From contig NC_088327.1 of assembly GCF_036884655.1 (NCBI RefSeq), positions 11,492,501 to 11,556,500 on the forward strand: 64,000 bases of DNA, in the 5' to 3' direction. Positions 35,360-47,784 of this stretch are shown here, piece by piece. A program made the translations under genes and the position numbers. The notes under the pieces are model-generated. The model worked only from the letters and a program-made list of their open reading frames with translations. It did no database searches and had not been told where the DNA came from. This DNA comes from Musa acuminata AAA Group (lineage: Eukaryota > Streptophyta > Magnoliopsida > Zingiberales > Musaceae). Position 1 is the first letter of the stretch, and the number at the start of each line of letters is the position of its first letter.

Positions 35360-38212
35360 CTTCCTCGCATCTCTCTCGTTTCCCCATCCCTCACCTTCCT
35401 TCCATCTCCCTAGAGAATCCCTTCGTTCGCTGCTCCTCCGCTGTGCCCTCCTCCATCCCTAGCCTCTCCTTCGGTGCCTACATGGAGCTCATGGCCGTTC
35501 CCAAGAAAAAGGTGCACCGCACCCTCACCCCGTCTCTTTCTTGATCTTATATGATCTTTGAAGTCGACTAATGTGGTTGAATGCTGTAAAGTTAGTTTCT
35601 TTCCTTCAAAATTTTGGGTTCTGGATCTTGTATCGTCGGTTCTTTTTTTGCATGTCTTTGTGGTTTGACGTAGAGACTGGAATGACTCCAATTGGACCCC
35701 TTCAGTACATGCCCAGAAGCTGTTTGATGGTTTGCTTTATATAGCTTGAGATTCAATTATGCCTCACATATTATTATGCTTTGACTTCCATCAATCTGTG
35801 TTTAGTGCTGGCATATCTTCCCTGTTCAGAATAATTGAACTTAATAGTTACTATGAGTTATGGAAAGTTTTGTCTTTAAGAATCATCCTAAACTCAGTAC
35901 ATTCTCTTTTACTTTTCTGTGGACTATTGGTTTCTCAAAAGATTTGCCTTGTTTTTGTTGTACTGCTTTTTAAAGTTTGGTTTTTCAGTTTGCTTACCAT
36001 CAACATCTACTTTGCAAACTTAATACTTCCTGATAACTGCTGCCACTTTACTGGAGTTTGTTGTATTTTTCTTTTCTGATTCATGCTCTTGGTCTTTATC
36101 TGTGTCATATTCTTGACAGTTTCCTCTGTGCACATGTGCTCCAAGTTACTGTTTTATGCAGCAGCATGTACCGGTATTTTTTCTATGAGGTCACCCAGTG
36201 ATATTTAGAATGATGTTTGCAATATAGGTGTCGGCATAAGAAAGGTCTGCGGAATGGACCCAAGGCTCGAAAAACTGTTCCAGCGATTGTCCATTGCAAG
36301 TAAGATTTCTTTCTCTATGTTGTAGGTCTGTTTTGGCAAATCTCGCCATTAAATTTTTGTTGCAACTTGCAACTTTGTGATTGATAGAATTTACTGGAAT
36401 AACATTTACCCATAAATTATGCACCTTTTTTATGTGTGGAGGACATTCATGTTTACAATTTTGGATTATTCCAGCTAATTTTCACCAGCATTCCAACTTA
36501 TAACTCCTCTATTTATTCTGTTTGATGTTAGAATTAAAAGATAGTAGTCCATCATGAAGCGGTTTAAAATTGACCAAATTATCAATATTGTTGCAATACG
36601 CCAGGCCTGTAGTTAAAGAAGTGAAAGCATGCAATGGCTAAGATAAATTTCAATTCCACGTTAAAAGTTCATCAACTGTATAAAATCTTCCATCCTATTA
36701 TTCACAAAGAGTCTATTTTAAATGAATGTCTTTTCAATGGATTGTAAAATGAGCTACATAATCATGGCAAATAGTTTGGTGACCAGTTTCCTCTTCCAGA
36801 AAAAAAAAAAGATGTACAAAACAACTAGAATAACTGGTCACAATTGGAGTCAGTTATCATTGTGAGAAATGAGTGGGAAGACTGTTTGATTGCCTGGGTT
36901 ATCTAGCAACAACAAGCCAGTAAGATAGTATGTGCTACTGCTGTACACTGTATCACCTCTTCGCTTAGATTTAGAATGTTTACTAAAATGCAGGACGAAT
37001 AGAGTTTTTCCAATTCTGCTGAATGCTAAGTATCACAAAGTTAGTAGCTGAAGGATGACAACATTGTTAACAGATTGGATCTAAAATATCTTTTTTATTC
37101 TACAACGACCAAGCACTAAACCCCAGAACAGTATATTCTTTTTTCTTGAGATTAAAACTTATGATTGTGCTTCAAACAGAAGCCGTTGTATGTGACAAGT
37201 TGATGCTTGTTTACATTTGATGTTCTACTTGTTCACATTTAATGTTCTACTTTTTTTTAAAAAAAAAGCAACATGTAATGTTCAATTGATAATTGAAGAG
37301 TTTAAGCAGTTTGAGAATTATTCAAACCGTTTTTATTCTTATTGTTTAGGAACATCGATAATTTCCCCGTCAGATGTCTAACTAGCCTCTTCTCTCGATG
37401 TTTTGGTTATGACACTTTGTACTGCTTTGTGTTTTTTTAGCATGGATATAGCATGCACTAGTCATTTCTTGTTTGTTTGTTAGTGTTGCTCACTCATGTA
37501 TCGAAGATTGGTGCTAATAAAATCAATCCATCCTCTAGGAACTTCTTTTTCCTGAAGGGAAAAATGATCTATGCAGGGTAACTTTGTTTTCTGGTTTCAA
37601 TACTACAATAGCAAAAACAGTGATTGTTGGGAGTTTTGACTTATTTTAGACATGATTATATAGATAGATATGATGAAATATGAATCCATATATGTACATG
37701 ATTACTGCCAAGCCTGTAAGATATGATGCATGCTGATTGCCTGTGTAGTGTATGCTCAGGATCTGGATACATTTGGTGGTCCATGATACTTTTGAACTCA
37801 ACTTTCCAAAGTGAAAAAAAAAGGTATATCATCAAGAAATTGTTACGGGAGATATACACTGAGCCCTTGGAAAGAGTTCCATTTATAAATCCCCACCCCC
37901 CGGGATTTCACAATTTGCTCTTTAACACTGTTTTAGTTATTAAAAGGAGGAACTGACTTTCAAAAGTTAGAAAAGCAGAAGCTATCTTATGTCTACCTTG
38001 TATCTGATCATTGCTGGATAATGTCTTATCTTGTTTAAATCTTTGCTGCATAGGGCTCAGAACATGTCAGTCGTTTGTTTTTTTGTTTGCTTCTGCTGAC
38101 ACCTGGTTCTGAATGAGAAAATCGTCACTTTATATAACCTTGCAGGAGTTGTGGTTGCGTTAAGTTGCCACACTACTGCTGCAGTGGTGACAGTGGTGCT
38201 TCAAGCTCATGA
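35360..38212 (+). pseudogene. Mitochondrial ribosomal protein bL32m gene, 5' end missing and frameshifted
   Basis: Exon A (about 35360-35511) encodes a presequence-like stretch and then the conserved YMELMAVPKKK. Exon B (36228-36299) encodes RHKKGLRNGPKARKTVPAIV followed by HCK. Exon C (38146-38212) encodes SCGCVKLPHYCCSGDSGASS and a stop. This is the bL32 zinc-binding protein of the large mitoribosomal subunit (CxxC plus CC ligands visible). Two problems exist. No in-frame Met lies between a stop at 35302 and Met at 35482, so the true start must lie further upstream or is lost; the LTR element ends only 111 bp before exon A. Exons A and B also join out of frame at the only visible GT-AG pair (a 1- or 2-bp change; GTG TCG GCA TAA). 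Exons B and C join correctly. Either a recent pseudogene or a gene with an unseen first exon and a sequence error. Confidence 0.75.
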
Positions 38213-40542
38213 AAGAAATTCATACTAGTGATAACACTAATCTTGCTAAAGGATGATCTTCTTGTATTTGTTTTCTTTGCTGCTGGTTTTATTTTATCAG
38301 CTGCAGCATTGCAGCTGTTGTCCTATCTAGATATGGGATTTCATCGGGTTCTAGTTTGTGAAACAACCTTGAAATCATCTTTTCATGCTTCCAAGGAATG
38401 TAATGCTGTATTTTCAGATGCATACGGTACAAATTTCAATTTTTACATGTGATTAAAGTTCTTGCTGCTTGTCAAATGACACCCATGTGTCCTGGAGGCA
38501 CTTATCTATATCCCAAATTACATGGAAATGGCTCGATGAACTTAGCTCTGAGCTATTTCATGATATTTGAGGTGGAATCAAGGGCAGAGTGAATTGAAGC
38601 AATGAATTACAACTTCCTAAGTGGAACCACCAACCTTCTGGTTAAAGACAGATGCAGTTCGGAGGTACACAGCCTTTTTATCATCCCTCACATAATGAGA
38701 TATGATTTTGTCAATGAACCGCTCTGTTATTCCTTTTCATTGTTATTCATTTTCAGTGCATTTCTAAGTGTGAGTCATCTTGGAATAGATCAACTTCAGT
38801 TTATAGATCACTAAGCATATCGTTCTCACCTGAGCTCAGTGACTAAAGATTATAGATCATAACAAGGATCCGTGCTTCATTTTTGAGTTGTTTATTGTGT
38901 GCAACATCCTATAAAGGTGACATAGCTATCCAGAACACACAAAATTTCTTTGGTTTATCTTCAAAACAAGCAGCAAATTCCTCTTCCAGGTTGGGCACAG
39001 AGCATCAAACAACAGACTGATGCCACTGTTTTTGAAAGAGATGTTTTCAGGTGCAAGTTTTTTTTATACCGAGTATCAAGTTGTGGGTTGCCTCTTGTCA
39101 CTTCTCAAATGCACTACTTCATTCTTTAATATATATCTTGTGTTTTCTTATTGAGAGTAAAAAAAAGATCAGGTGGACTTGTTGATGGATGAACGTAAGG
39201 GCATGAAGACAACAGCTGGTTTTTAAGTATATGTGATGATCCAACCTACCCAGATATGCCACAAAGAGTAAGACGTGGCAATCTTATCTTGTTCTTGTTT
39301 CTACCACTGTTTGGTTTGACTGATTCAATTGCCATGATTTGATATGGTTGGTGGATGTCACTAACTGGGTCTGACATCCATCGTTCTGTATCTACAGTAT
39401 GGCCAACGGCTCTTGGTGATTAGAGTTGGATGTTGTCTTCATCAGAAGCCAGACATAGAGAATCTATCCAAAGTATGGACGCACGGTTTTGTCACCAAAC
39501 AAAGCCTATTGGGAAACTGGATATGAAGCTTACTCGGTGATTTCACGTGCAAGATTGTCATGTTAGATTGCACTGTCAGAGAAAATGTGTTAATTGCAAT
39601 TATTTTAGACTTGTCAGTGTTATACTGATAGAAAATGTGGGCTGCGATGACTCCGGGAAGAAAAGTGTTATAAGAGATTCCAAGTGTGTTTGAATCTGTT
39701 AAAACTAGGGCAAGTACGCCAGTGTTGTTTTTGTTTTCTCATTTACATAAAAAGAAAATGCAACAAGATAAAAGTAAGCTTTACTGTGTGTAACTATTTG
39801 TATTAGACCTCGATACTCTTCGAGTGCAAAATGACTCTTCCACCGTCATCGGTCATTAATGAATTCAAACATATTTTATTGTTCCATAAGAAGCCAATCA
39901 TGCAACATGTGCAATTCTAATGGACAACATCTTCATTAAAATTATCGGGTCGGGCACGAATCTTCACATCCAATCCAAATTGTATCCACCATTCACTCAC
40001 CTAATGTGCAATCAAAACCCATATATATATATATATATATATAATCTCCATTTAATTTAAATATAGATCGAACGAATCTTGTATCTTATTCACCTTGTGA
40101 GTTTTTATGACGTGTTGCGGCCAAAAAACAATAAAAAGCGGATCGGGTTTCCTACAAAACTCGATCCGAACTCCCACCCTGTAGTCGGTGGGATATTTCG
40201 TCGGATTCCCGCGTCACGCGTGCGGCACAGCTCACGCCACTTTTGACTCTCTATCTCCACTTTTTTTTCTGACCCCATCCACGTTTGTCACCCACATCTG
40301 TCTCTCTCCCAGCCCACTCCATGTCGACATGTGGGCCCCACACATTTGTTTTCTCTCACAGAGGGGAGGTATATCTCGCCCGCGTCCACACGCCAAAGCC
40401 CAGAAAGCAATCTCACTTCGTTGCACCCGAAACCGACCGCGGAGCCCACCCAGCCACGGCCACCCGTTCTTCCATTGGCCAACCAAGTACCCGACCACAG
40501 GTGGGACCCATTCAACGCTTTCCTTCAGCTTACCTTGCGTCT
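38213..40542. other. Intergenic with exon-like scraps; AT microsatellite at 40020-40042
   Basis: No gene established. Short exon-like phrases on the plus strand (near 38995-39055, 39236-39266 and 39399-39470) have splice-like edges but match no family I know. An (AT) run occupies 40020-40042. From 40180 the sequence becomes the CG- and CT-rich promoter side of the cystathionine gamma-synthase gene. Confidence 0.45.
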
Positions 40543-40548
40543 TATAAA
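40543..40548 (+). promoter_or_regulatory. TATA box of the cystathionine gamma-synthase gene
   Basis: TATAAA within cttataaacg, 216-221 bp upstream of the main ATG at 40764. This predicts a leader of roughly 190 nt containing the upstream ORF at 40600-40656. Confidence 0.6.
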
Positions 40549-40599
40549 CGACAACTTCTTCTTCCACGACACGACACAACCTACGATTTACCTTTCAAT

Positions 40600-40656
40600 A
40601 TGATCTCAGGGCGTGCGCTTCATGCGGTGATCCTGTCGAACCCTAAGTCGTGGTAG
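40600..40656 (+). CDS. Upstream ORF in the CGS leader, 18 codons
   Basis: ATG at 40600 opens an 18-residue frame (MISGRALHAVILSNPKSW) ending in TAG at 40654-40656, 107 bp before the main start. A second ATG at 40622 is followed directly by a stop (ATG CGG TGA). If transcription starts soon after the TATA box, both lie in the mRNA leader and would reduce or tune initiation at the main ATG. Translation of this peptide is not shown by the sequence. Confidence 0.4.
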   Translation: MISGRALHAVILSNPKSW

Positions 40657-40763
40657 GAAGAGACGGTCAGATTATAACTCCATAGCGAGGATAAGACACG
40701 GCGTTGGGGTTTCCATTTCTCTTGCTTCGGAAGGAGAGTTGGGTTGGAAGCCCGCCGACATCG

Positions 40764-43700
40764 ATGGCCGTCTCCTCCACCATTTACCCGGCTTACTTCG
40801 TCTCCGCCGCCGCCGGAGACCGCCGTGCTTCCGACTCCGGTGCCCATCCTCGCCCCGAGAAGCTGGGCTCCTCCTCCTTTCTCCTCGGCGGCGCACCTCG
40901 CTTCTCCGGCCTCTCTTCCGCTACGATCCTGCGGTTCCCCCCTAACTTCGTGCGCCAGCTGAGCACCAAGGCGCGTCGGAACTGCAGCAACATCGGTGTT
41001 GCGCAGATCGTGGCGGCTTCGTGGTCGAACAGCTCGCAGTCTTTCGAGGCCCCACGGTCCGCGGTCTCCGCGGACGCCGTTGTGGCTCCCGAGGTCGCGG
41101 CGGAGGACGCCAACCTCGGTGCCGGTGGTGGGTCTGAGAGTAGGTTTGTAGAGTCGCCGGTGGGGGAAGCGAAGGTTTCCGCCGCCGTTGCAAAGGCTGC
41201 AGCGTCGCTAAGCTCCGACGGGAGTCTCGCGGTTCATGCTGGTGACTGATCTATCTCAGTTACTCTTTGATGTTGCATTTTATTCTTTTCCTCTCATGAT
41301 TTAAGATCTTGATGTTAAAACTAAAGATTAGGTTTTTGCTCAAATTAAATGTTTGATTTTGGGACTAAAAAAGCTATTTTTGTCATTCACAGACACCTAC
41401 TCCCATATTTATTGACATTCTCTACATCTCCAATTAGCTACTTTAGGTTTTCACCCGAAAAATATAAAATCTTAACACTAATAAGCTGGTCTTTTCTCAA
41501 GAAGAAACATCAATGGAGACTACTCCAAATTGTTATAGATTGTCTACATGTTCAATTTTCTAATCTGCTGCGTCTGTCAAAATAATTGTTCAACTGGAAT
41601 TTGGAGGTCTTGCATGTTTTGTTATAAATATATTCTTGTCATGGTACTTTGTTAGGTGAGAGATTTGGGCGAGGCATAACCACAGATGCTATTACCACCC
41701 CGGTTGTTAATACCTCTGCTTACTGGTTTAACAACTCGGATGAGCTGATTGATTTCAAGGTTTGTATCAATTTTTTTAAAGTGTTAATACTTAATAATGT
41801 CTCTTCTGGTTTCTTCATGATCTTTGAGGTCATAATTTTGAAAATTTTGGCTCGGTTTTTTGTAGGAAAAGAGGCATGCTAGTTTTGAGTATGGTAGATA
41901 TGGAAACCCTACTACACAGGCATTGGAGGAGAAGATGAGGTGGGTATTGGTCATGCATAAAGAATATCTGGCATCAACTGCTGAATGTGTTGCATCTTGA
42001 TGCTACTTCTTTGCTGGAGCAGTGCCCTGGAAAGAGCTGAATCCACATTGTTTGTGTCATCTGGCATGTATGCCAGTGTGGCTATGCTGTCATCTCTGGT
42101 TCCTGCTGGTGGGCATATTGTGATCACTACCGACTGTTATAGGAAGACAAGAATCTTCATCGAAAATGAGCTTCCCAAAATGGGAATTTCGGTAGTTTTC
42201 AAAACCTTGCATCATCTATATAATCTTTTCCTAATTGATCTTCAAGTCTGATTTTATCTTATTTGAATAGCTAGAAAGCTGTCTCAATTTATACTCATGC
42301 CATGAGGTTAATGATGTATAAATAAGACTTAGTCCCTGCTAGTTTGTTGATGATCTTTCTTCATGCAATTATGTGCCCAAATGACAAACTCTATTTGCCA
42401 CTGTGTGTTATTTATTACTCATTATCCTTGAAATGCAGGTCACTGTCATTGATCCTGCTGACATTGAGTCTCTAAAAATTTCACTGGATCAAAATAATGT
42501 GAGTAAATAATGCTGCCGTTTGTTATGTTCATCAGTTTAGATATTTTGTCATATTCTCCAATTGCATGGCAGCTAACAAATGTATTTTCTTCTCAGGTAT
42601 CTCTTTTCTTTTCAGAATCTCCAACTAATCCATTCCTCCGATGTGTTGATATTGAGTTGGTTTCACAACTTTGCCACAACAAAGGTGTCCTGGTTTGCAT
42701 AGATGGTACTTTTGCATCACCTGTCAATCAGAAGGCATTAACTCTGGGAGCTGATCTAGTTTTACATTCTGCTACAAAGTTTATTGGTGGTCACAATGAT
42801 GTAAGTCAAATGAAGCAATAAAATTGTGTTCATGGTAATTATTTTTCGGATTAAATTGTAGAAATATTACCCATTTTAGGTTCTTGGTGGTTGCATCAGT
42901 GGTTCAGAGGAACTTATCTCCAAAATTAGCCTGCATCATCACGTTATTGGTGGTGTTCTCAATCCTGTAAGTGAATAACCATTGCATTTCTGTAGTTGTA
43001 TTTGATTGATAGATACAAGAAGTCAGTTGTGAGGCTTCAGACATCGAGATTTAACTGTACCTGGAAAAAAATTTCTTTTATCTCTTTTGTTATTTATGAA
43101 AGTTTTATATGGCAGCTTCTATAGCACTATTTGGTTCCCTAATGACTGACCTGTTATGAATGAGTTGGTGCAGTAGTCGGTCATCAATGACTGATACAAA
43201 CTTGTGTGAACTGTTGGCTATAGATTTACATGTTTATCTTTGCAAGGAAACAAATCAAATATTTCCTTTCACTCAGCTGATGAGATCATATTTTCAGAAT
43301 GCCGCATATATGATTCTTCGGGGCATGAAGACGCTGCATCTTCGTGTACAGAATCAGAATAGTACAGCACTAAGGATGGCCCAATTTTTAGAGGAACATC
43401 CCAAGGTATGTAAATGCAACCTTTGGTCTTTTGTATAGTTCTCAAAATTGGGTTTGGGATCAGGATGATCTAGGGACGATAAAAATCGAGATTGTTAGGA
43501 TCTGCATTCTTTCTGGACTTTTTCTTCAAAAAATGACAAAGATTGTTTTGGTGGCATAAATCCAAGGAAAGTTATACTTAATTAAATCAAGACTCTGTTG
43601 CATTTGGATACATTCATTTAGAAAGTGCTATTAAAAAACACTTCTTTTTTTCTCTATCATCCTTGGCATTATTAGTACAATGGAAACTAGAATAATAGTA

Positions 43701-46355
43701 TGCCTGAAGAACATATGCGTGAAAGTATCATTCTTAACATTACTAGCAATGCCCACATGCATCATTATCATTCTGTTGTATTGCGTGATACCAATTGGAT
43801 TTGATTATCTCAGGAGTGTTTTTTTCTCTTCACATCGAAAAACAGAAAAATTGTACTGAGTTCAGAAAAAGGGTAACATAATCCAGAAAAAGGGTAACAT
43901 AATCATAAAATAGGGTAAAAATTAGCTCACTGTGAGTTTCTTTTGATAGCTTAATCTTTGTTTAGCTCATAGCCTTTTTGCAAATGTTCACCACTTCCTG
44001 AACAATATCGTTCACTTCTTAACTGATCTTACTTTCACTTCTGAACTGATCTTACCAAAGCCTTCTTGCTTGAAAATTTGTCCATGACTCAAATTTTCAC
44101 AGTAGCAATAGCAAATGATAGGCATCATGTTGTAACATGCGATTCCCACATTTCAGTGCCATCTGGTGAACTTTAAAAAATGAGTGGCATAAATTTCCAA
44201 GCTGCTTTAACCCATTTGTGATTCCAAAATTTTATTGCAATTTGTCTCCTTCAGATGATGACCTCCAAGATTGGATATCTTTGGGGAGAATTGTGTTTAC
44301 GAATCTCAAAACCTTTAAAGGGGATCTTATTTATAGGGAAAACGAGGGATTGTGGAAAAGAGCGATCAGGCTTAAATAATGACATCCCAGGAAGACTAGG
44401 ACATGCTTTGCCCTTGCATCTCATTTGCAATCTGTATTCTCCTCATCATCTCTTCATGTAGAAGACATGGGCTCAAAAACCAATTGCATGACATTTTTTC
44501 TAATGCTCATGTGGTTTCCGTCATACTGAAAAATGTAAATAGGTTGAATGGCTACACCTTTCTAGTGAACAATTAATGTTCATGATCTAGGAAAACTGAT
44601 ATTCTCTGTTCTAAAGGTTACTAGATATATGTAAATTTCATGATTTAAATCAGAAACCAGTTTGGTAACAGTTGGCTTGCTTGATTTTGTATAAATATCC
44701 AAAACTTGCTGAAATTGTCACCCCCCAAATATTGCAGAAGTCATTTTTACTGTTTGGTGTAGTTGGCTCTTTTGATGGTCTTAGATATTGGAGTGTTAAG
44801 ATGTGGCCTTACATATGAGGTGTTACTCCCTCTGCCTATGACTTCATTGTGTATACCTTATTAGTTGCTTCTTAGAGGCTGATTACTCCCTCTGCCTAAG
44901 ACTTCATGCAGCTGCAAGTGCTTTCACCTTCTCAACTGACTTCGTAGACTTTTGTATTATTGTAACTAGTTATACATAATGAACTCTTTTAGTGATTAAT
45001 AACTACTGTGTTGAGTGGTCCATCGCCTCAACTTAATTCTTCCATTTCCCTATTGCTGATTGTGTGACAGTAAATGATAAAACCTCCCCGTTGCAGCAAA
45101 TAATGAACAGCTAGTGTTTGGTGGCATTTGCTCCCTCTCGCTTATTTAGATGACATGCATTTCCCCATTTGTCACACATTCTCTTTGCTATGTGTTCTTT
45201 TCTTATCACATTTTCATCTCCGCCACTTCCACATCGCTGTATCTACTTCATCTCATTCTTCTTTTTTTTCTTCCTCTATCTCCCGACTATTTTCTGCTTC
45301 ATTGCATCCCAACTGGCCCATTATCTATTTTCCTTCGGTTCTCATTTTCTTATTATCTCATACTATTACCACTCATTCAGCTGCACAAACCAAAGTAGTG
45401 CCTCACATTGTACCTTATCCACCAGATATCAGGGATCAGGGCTACTTTTTAGAACAGTTGGAGCTAAGCCTCTTTCCACGCTGAGAAGCATGTGTAGATT
45501 TGTATTTAAATGTGTTCTACAGGAACCTGTCTATTTTTTCCTGTTATCGTTTTGCAAGTAGGCTGCAGCATGTATGTCGGTAGTTTCCAAGCTTAACTTC
45601 TATCTTGGATCCTATATTCTGGCTTTCATGTTTGCTCATTTAGCTAAAACAATATGGTGCACAGGAGAACGACTAGTTGGTTTTACTTCTTACACATTCT
45701 TTCATGTTTGATCATTTAGCTAAAACAATATGGTGCACAGTAGAACCACTAGTTGGTTTTACTTCTTACACATCGTTTGTCAGAAATCTGACATACTATT
45801 TTTTCCAGATAATTCGTGTCTATTATCCAGGCCTGCCAAGTCATCCAGAGCATCACATTGCCAAGCGTCAAATGACTGGTTTTGGTGGTGTTGTCAGTTT
45901 TGAGGTAGGGTCCATCTTATTTTGCATCATCAACATTTTGGTTTCATTAACTTGTTTGAGATTTGGTGCAGGTGGCTGGAGACTTGAACACCACGAAGAA
46001 ATTTGTTGATTCTTTAAAGATACCTTACATTGCCCCTTCATTTGGAGGCTGTGAGAGTATAGTAGACCAACCTGCCATCATGTCTTACTGGTAATTTTAC
46101 ATGTCTACATTATTATTTTATAGTAGATCATGGAGCCAGAATTTGGACATTTAAAAGACACAGAAAATCTTCAAATTTTACAAAAAGATAAATCGGTATG
46201 GGGTTTCTAACTCATCTTCCCTGTGCAGGGACCTTAGCGGATCGGAAAGAGTAGCCAAATATGGTATCAAGGACAATCTGGTCAGGTTCAGTTTTGGGGT
46301 TGAGGGTTTTGAGGATCTGAAGGCTGATATCCTTCAGGCCTTGGAAAAGATCTAA
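40764..46355 (+). CDS. CGS: Cystathionine gamma-synthase, plastid, 541 aa
   Basis: Eleven coding exons join in phase: 40764-41241, 41656-41759, 41866-41939, 42023-42191, 42439-42498, 42597-42800, 42880-42966, 43298-43405, 45809-45904, 45972-46090, 46229-46355. The enzyme joins O-phosphohomoserine and cysteine into cystathionine, the first committed step of methionine synthesis in plastids. The N-terminal ~65 residues look like a transit peptide. The regulatory MTO1 sequence lies at 70-89. The catalytic domain starts at [20 protein letters not shown] (about 155) and contains [16 protein letters not shown], the PLP-binding lysine in HSATKFIGG (K356) and the C-terminal [13 protein letters not shown]. 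Fold type I Cys/Met-metabolism family. Full length (Arabidopsis CGS is about 560), no damage seen. Intron 8 is long (2.4 kb) and carries a 77-bp tandem duplication. Confidence 0.97.
40971..41030 (+). promoter_or_regulatory. MTO1 nascent-peptide arrest region in CGS exon 1
   Basis: Codons 70-89 encode A + [19 protein letters not shown]. In Arabidopsis CGS1 this conserved sequence stalls the ribosome in cis when S-adenosylmethionine is high, and the mRNA is then cut near the stall, giving feedback on methionine synthesis. Stalling occurs at the Trp-Ser pair, here W87-S88. Conservation of the whole stretch, inside an otherwise variable N-terminus, supports the same control in this species. Confidence 0.85.
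45623..45776 (+). repeat. 77-bp tandem duplication in CGS intron 8
   Basis: The unit beginning 'tttcatgtttgctcatttag' (45623-45699) is repeated at 45700-45776 with four or five mismatches. The second copy ends about 32 bp before the exon 9 acceptor at 45808, so it is near the branch-point region. Confidence 0.85.
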
Positions 46356-46785
46356 TTCGCATTATTGTATTGTGTTGTGAACCTGATCAAGCCATATGTG
46401 TGCTTTGCTTACATTAGTCCCCTAAATACTATTTGAGCTTGAGCTAGACTAGTCATGAAGATGAACAGCAATTTGCTATGTGTCTACTTCTATTTTTCAT
46501 GCTTCGACATAATATCTTGCTAATGAATTACTAGTATGCAGTATCAGTGTTAAGAATCTGCATGAAACATGAGTACAAATTTTGGCATAAAAGTGTAAGC
46601 TGGAACATGCCTCAGCAAGGATATCATCATTCTCTATCTTGGAAATTTGACGAATATAGTGGTGAAAATGATTACAGGTTTCTGATGCACTCAGGGAACC
46701 AAATCTTGCAGCATCAGATTGATGCAACCCTATACAAGCATGCCATTGTCTCTTGGCGTTGATACACGTACACTAGTTGACACGG

Positions 46786-47345
46786 GAGATAACACGTAGG
46801 CGCATTTGGTTGATATGGCATTTTCTTCAGGTTGACATCTGATAGGGCATATCTTGGGAACCTACCTTTTGACTACTATTTTCAGTAATATCAGCATCGA
46901 GGACAACACGTCGGATTGTACCTCCCGATCAACGCAAATTCCATAAAGGTTGGGCTGTGTTGATCAAGTACAGCATCGTATCGATCTTTCCGAATGAGTA
47001 TCGCATTGACCCACAAATACCGGATCAACATGGTGTCGATCAAGTACTCTTGCAAAGGCCGGGATGACGTTGACCGAGTACGACGTCGGTAGAAATAAAT
47101 ACGACATGTACGATTGGTCCCCTTGAGGGAGGATAAAAACCCCCTATGGGGTTAGCCAAAAGCAGGATTTGTCACTCAATTCTAACAAGATCTTCAGAAG
47201 GGTCGATGTTGGGAGCCCCTTCCCGACCCCAACCTGTGTGCAGGGATCGGAGGTCAAGAAATAGGCGATCAACCCAAGGGAGTCCTCGATTTTGAAGCCA
47301 GAGCCCAAGCCTGATCCATCAGACTACATTCCTCATCGACCGAAC
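46786..47345. mobile_element. Older LTR-like sequence, left of the nested element
   Basis: GC-mixed repeat-like DNA with a TATA-like ggataaaaacccc near 47140 and phrases typical of plant Ty3-type LTRs (near 47200-47300: gggagccccttcccgacccc). It is interrupted at 47345 by LTR copy 2 and seems to resume at 51955 with related 'cgacatgg...gaccc' text. Family not identified. Confidence 0.35.
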
Positions 47346-47784
47346 TGTCACGGACTTAGCTGGTTTTGCCTAAGTCGTGCGGCACCCTTGCGTGTCCGTC
47401 CGCAAAGGTCAGCCTCCCATTGTCCCTTAGGACCAACAAAAGAGAGAACGGGTTAGAGAGAACGCCTCAATCGGGATCCATAAGCAAACATCTCTGAAAA
47501 ACACTTCATAGACAATGCAAATTACAAACAGACCTTACAAGCTCTGAACCGTTGCACAAAAAAGGGTAAAATGGTCCATTATAGATCGAAAATCTCTCGC
47601 ACGTGTCCACATGACACAACCTTTATTTACAAGCCTAAAGAGGCCACCAACTCAACTAAAATGGGACTATTAAACCTTCAGTCGTCCCCCTACATGTTGT
47701 ACAAGGCAGGCATGAACATACCAAAAAACACGGACATACATAAGCATTACATCAAACATCCTGTTTAGAAGTTTGTCCGTGACA
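47346..47784 (-). repeat. Left LTR of copy 2 (3' LTR in element sense)
   Basis: 439 bp; lacks an 11-bp piece (the 'tccccgaagcc' segment) that the other LTRs have after 'gtcagcc'. Confidence 0.93.

Noticed and set aside
35482..35511. Met at 35482 as the true bL32m start
   Set aside because: It would leave only ten residues before the splice site and discard the presequence-like codons that precede it in frame; the downstream frame is shifted anyway.
41985..42022. Alternative CGS exon 4 start at the earlier AG (gctggag)
   Set aside because: It would break the frame or add a Ser; the acceptor ending at 42022 restores the family sequence EEKMSALE in phase.
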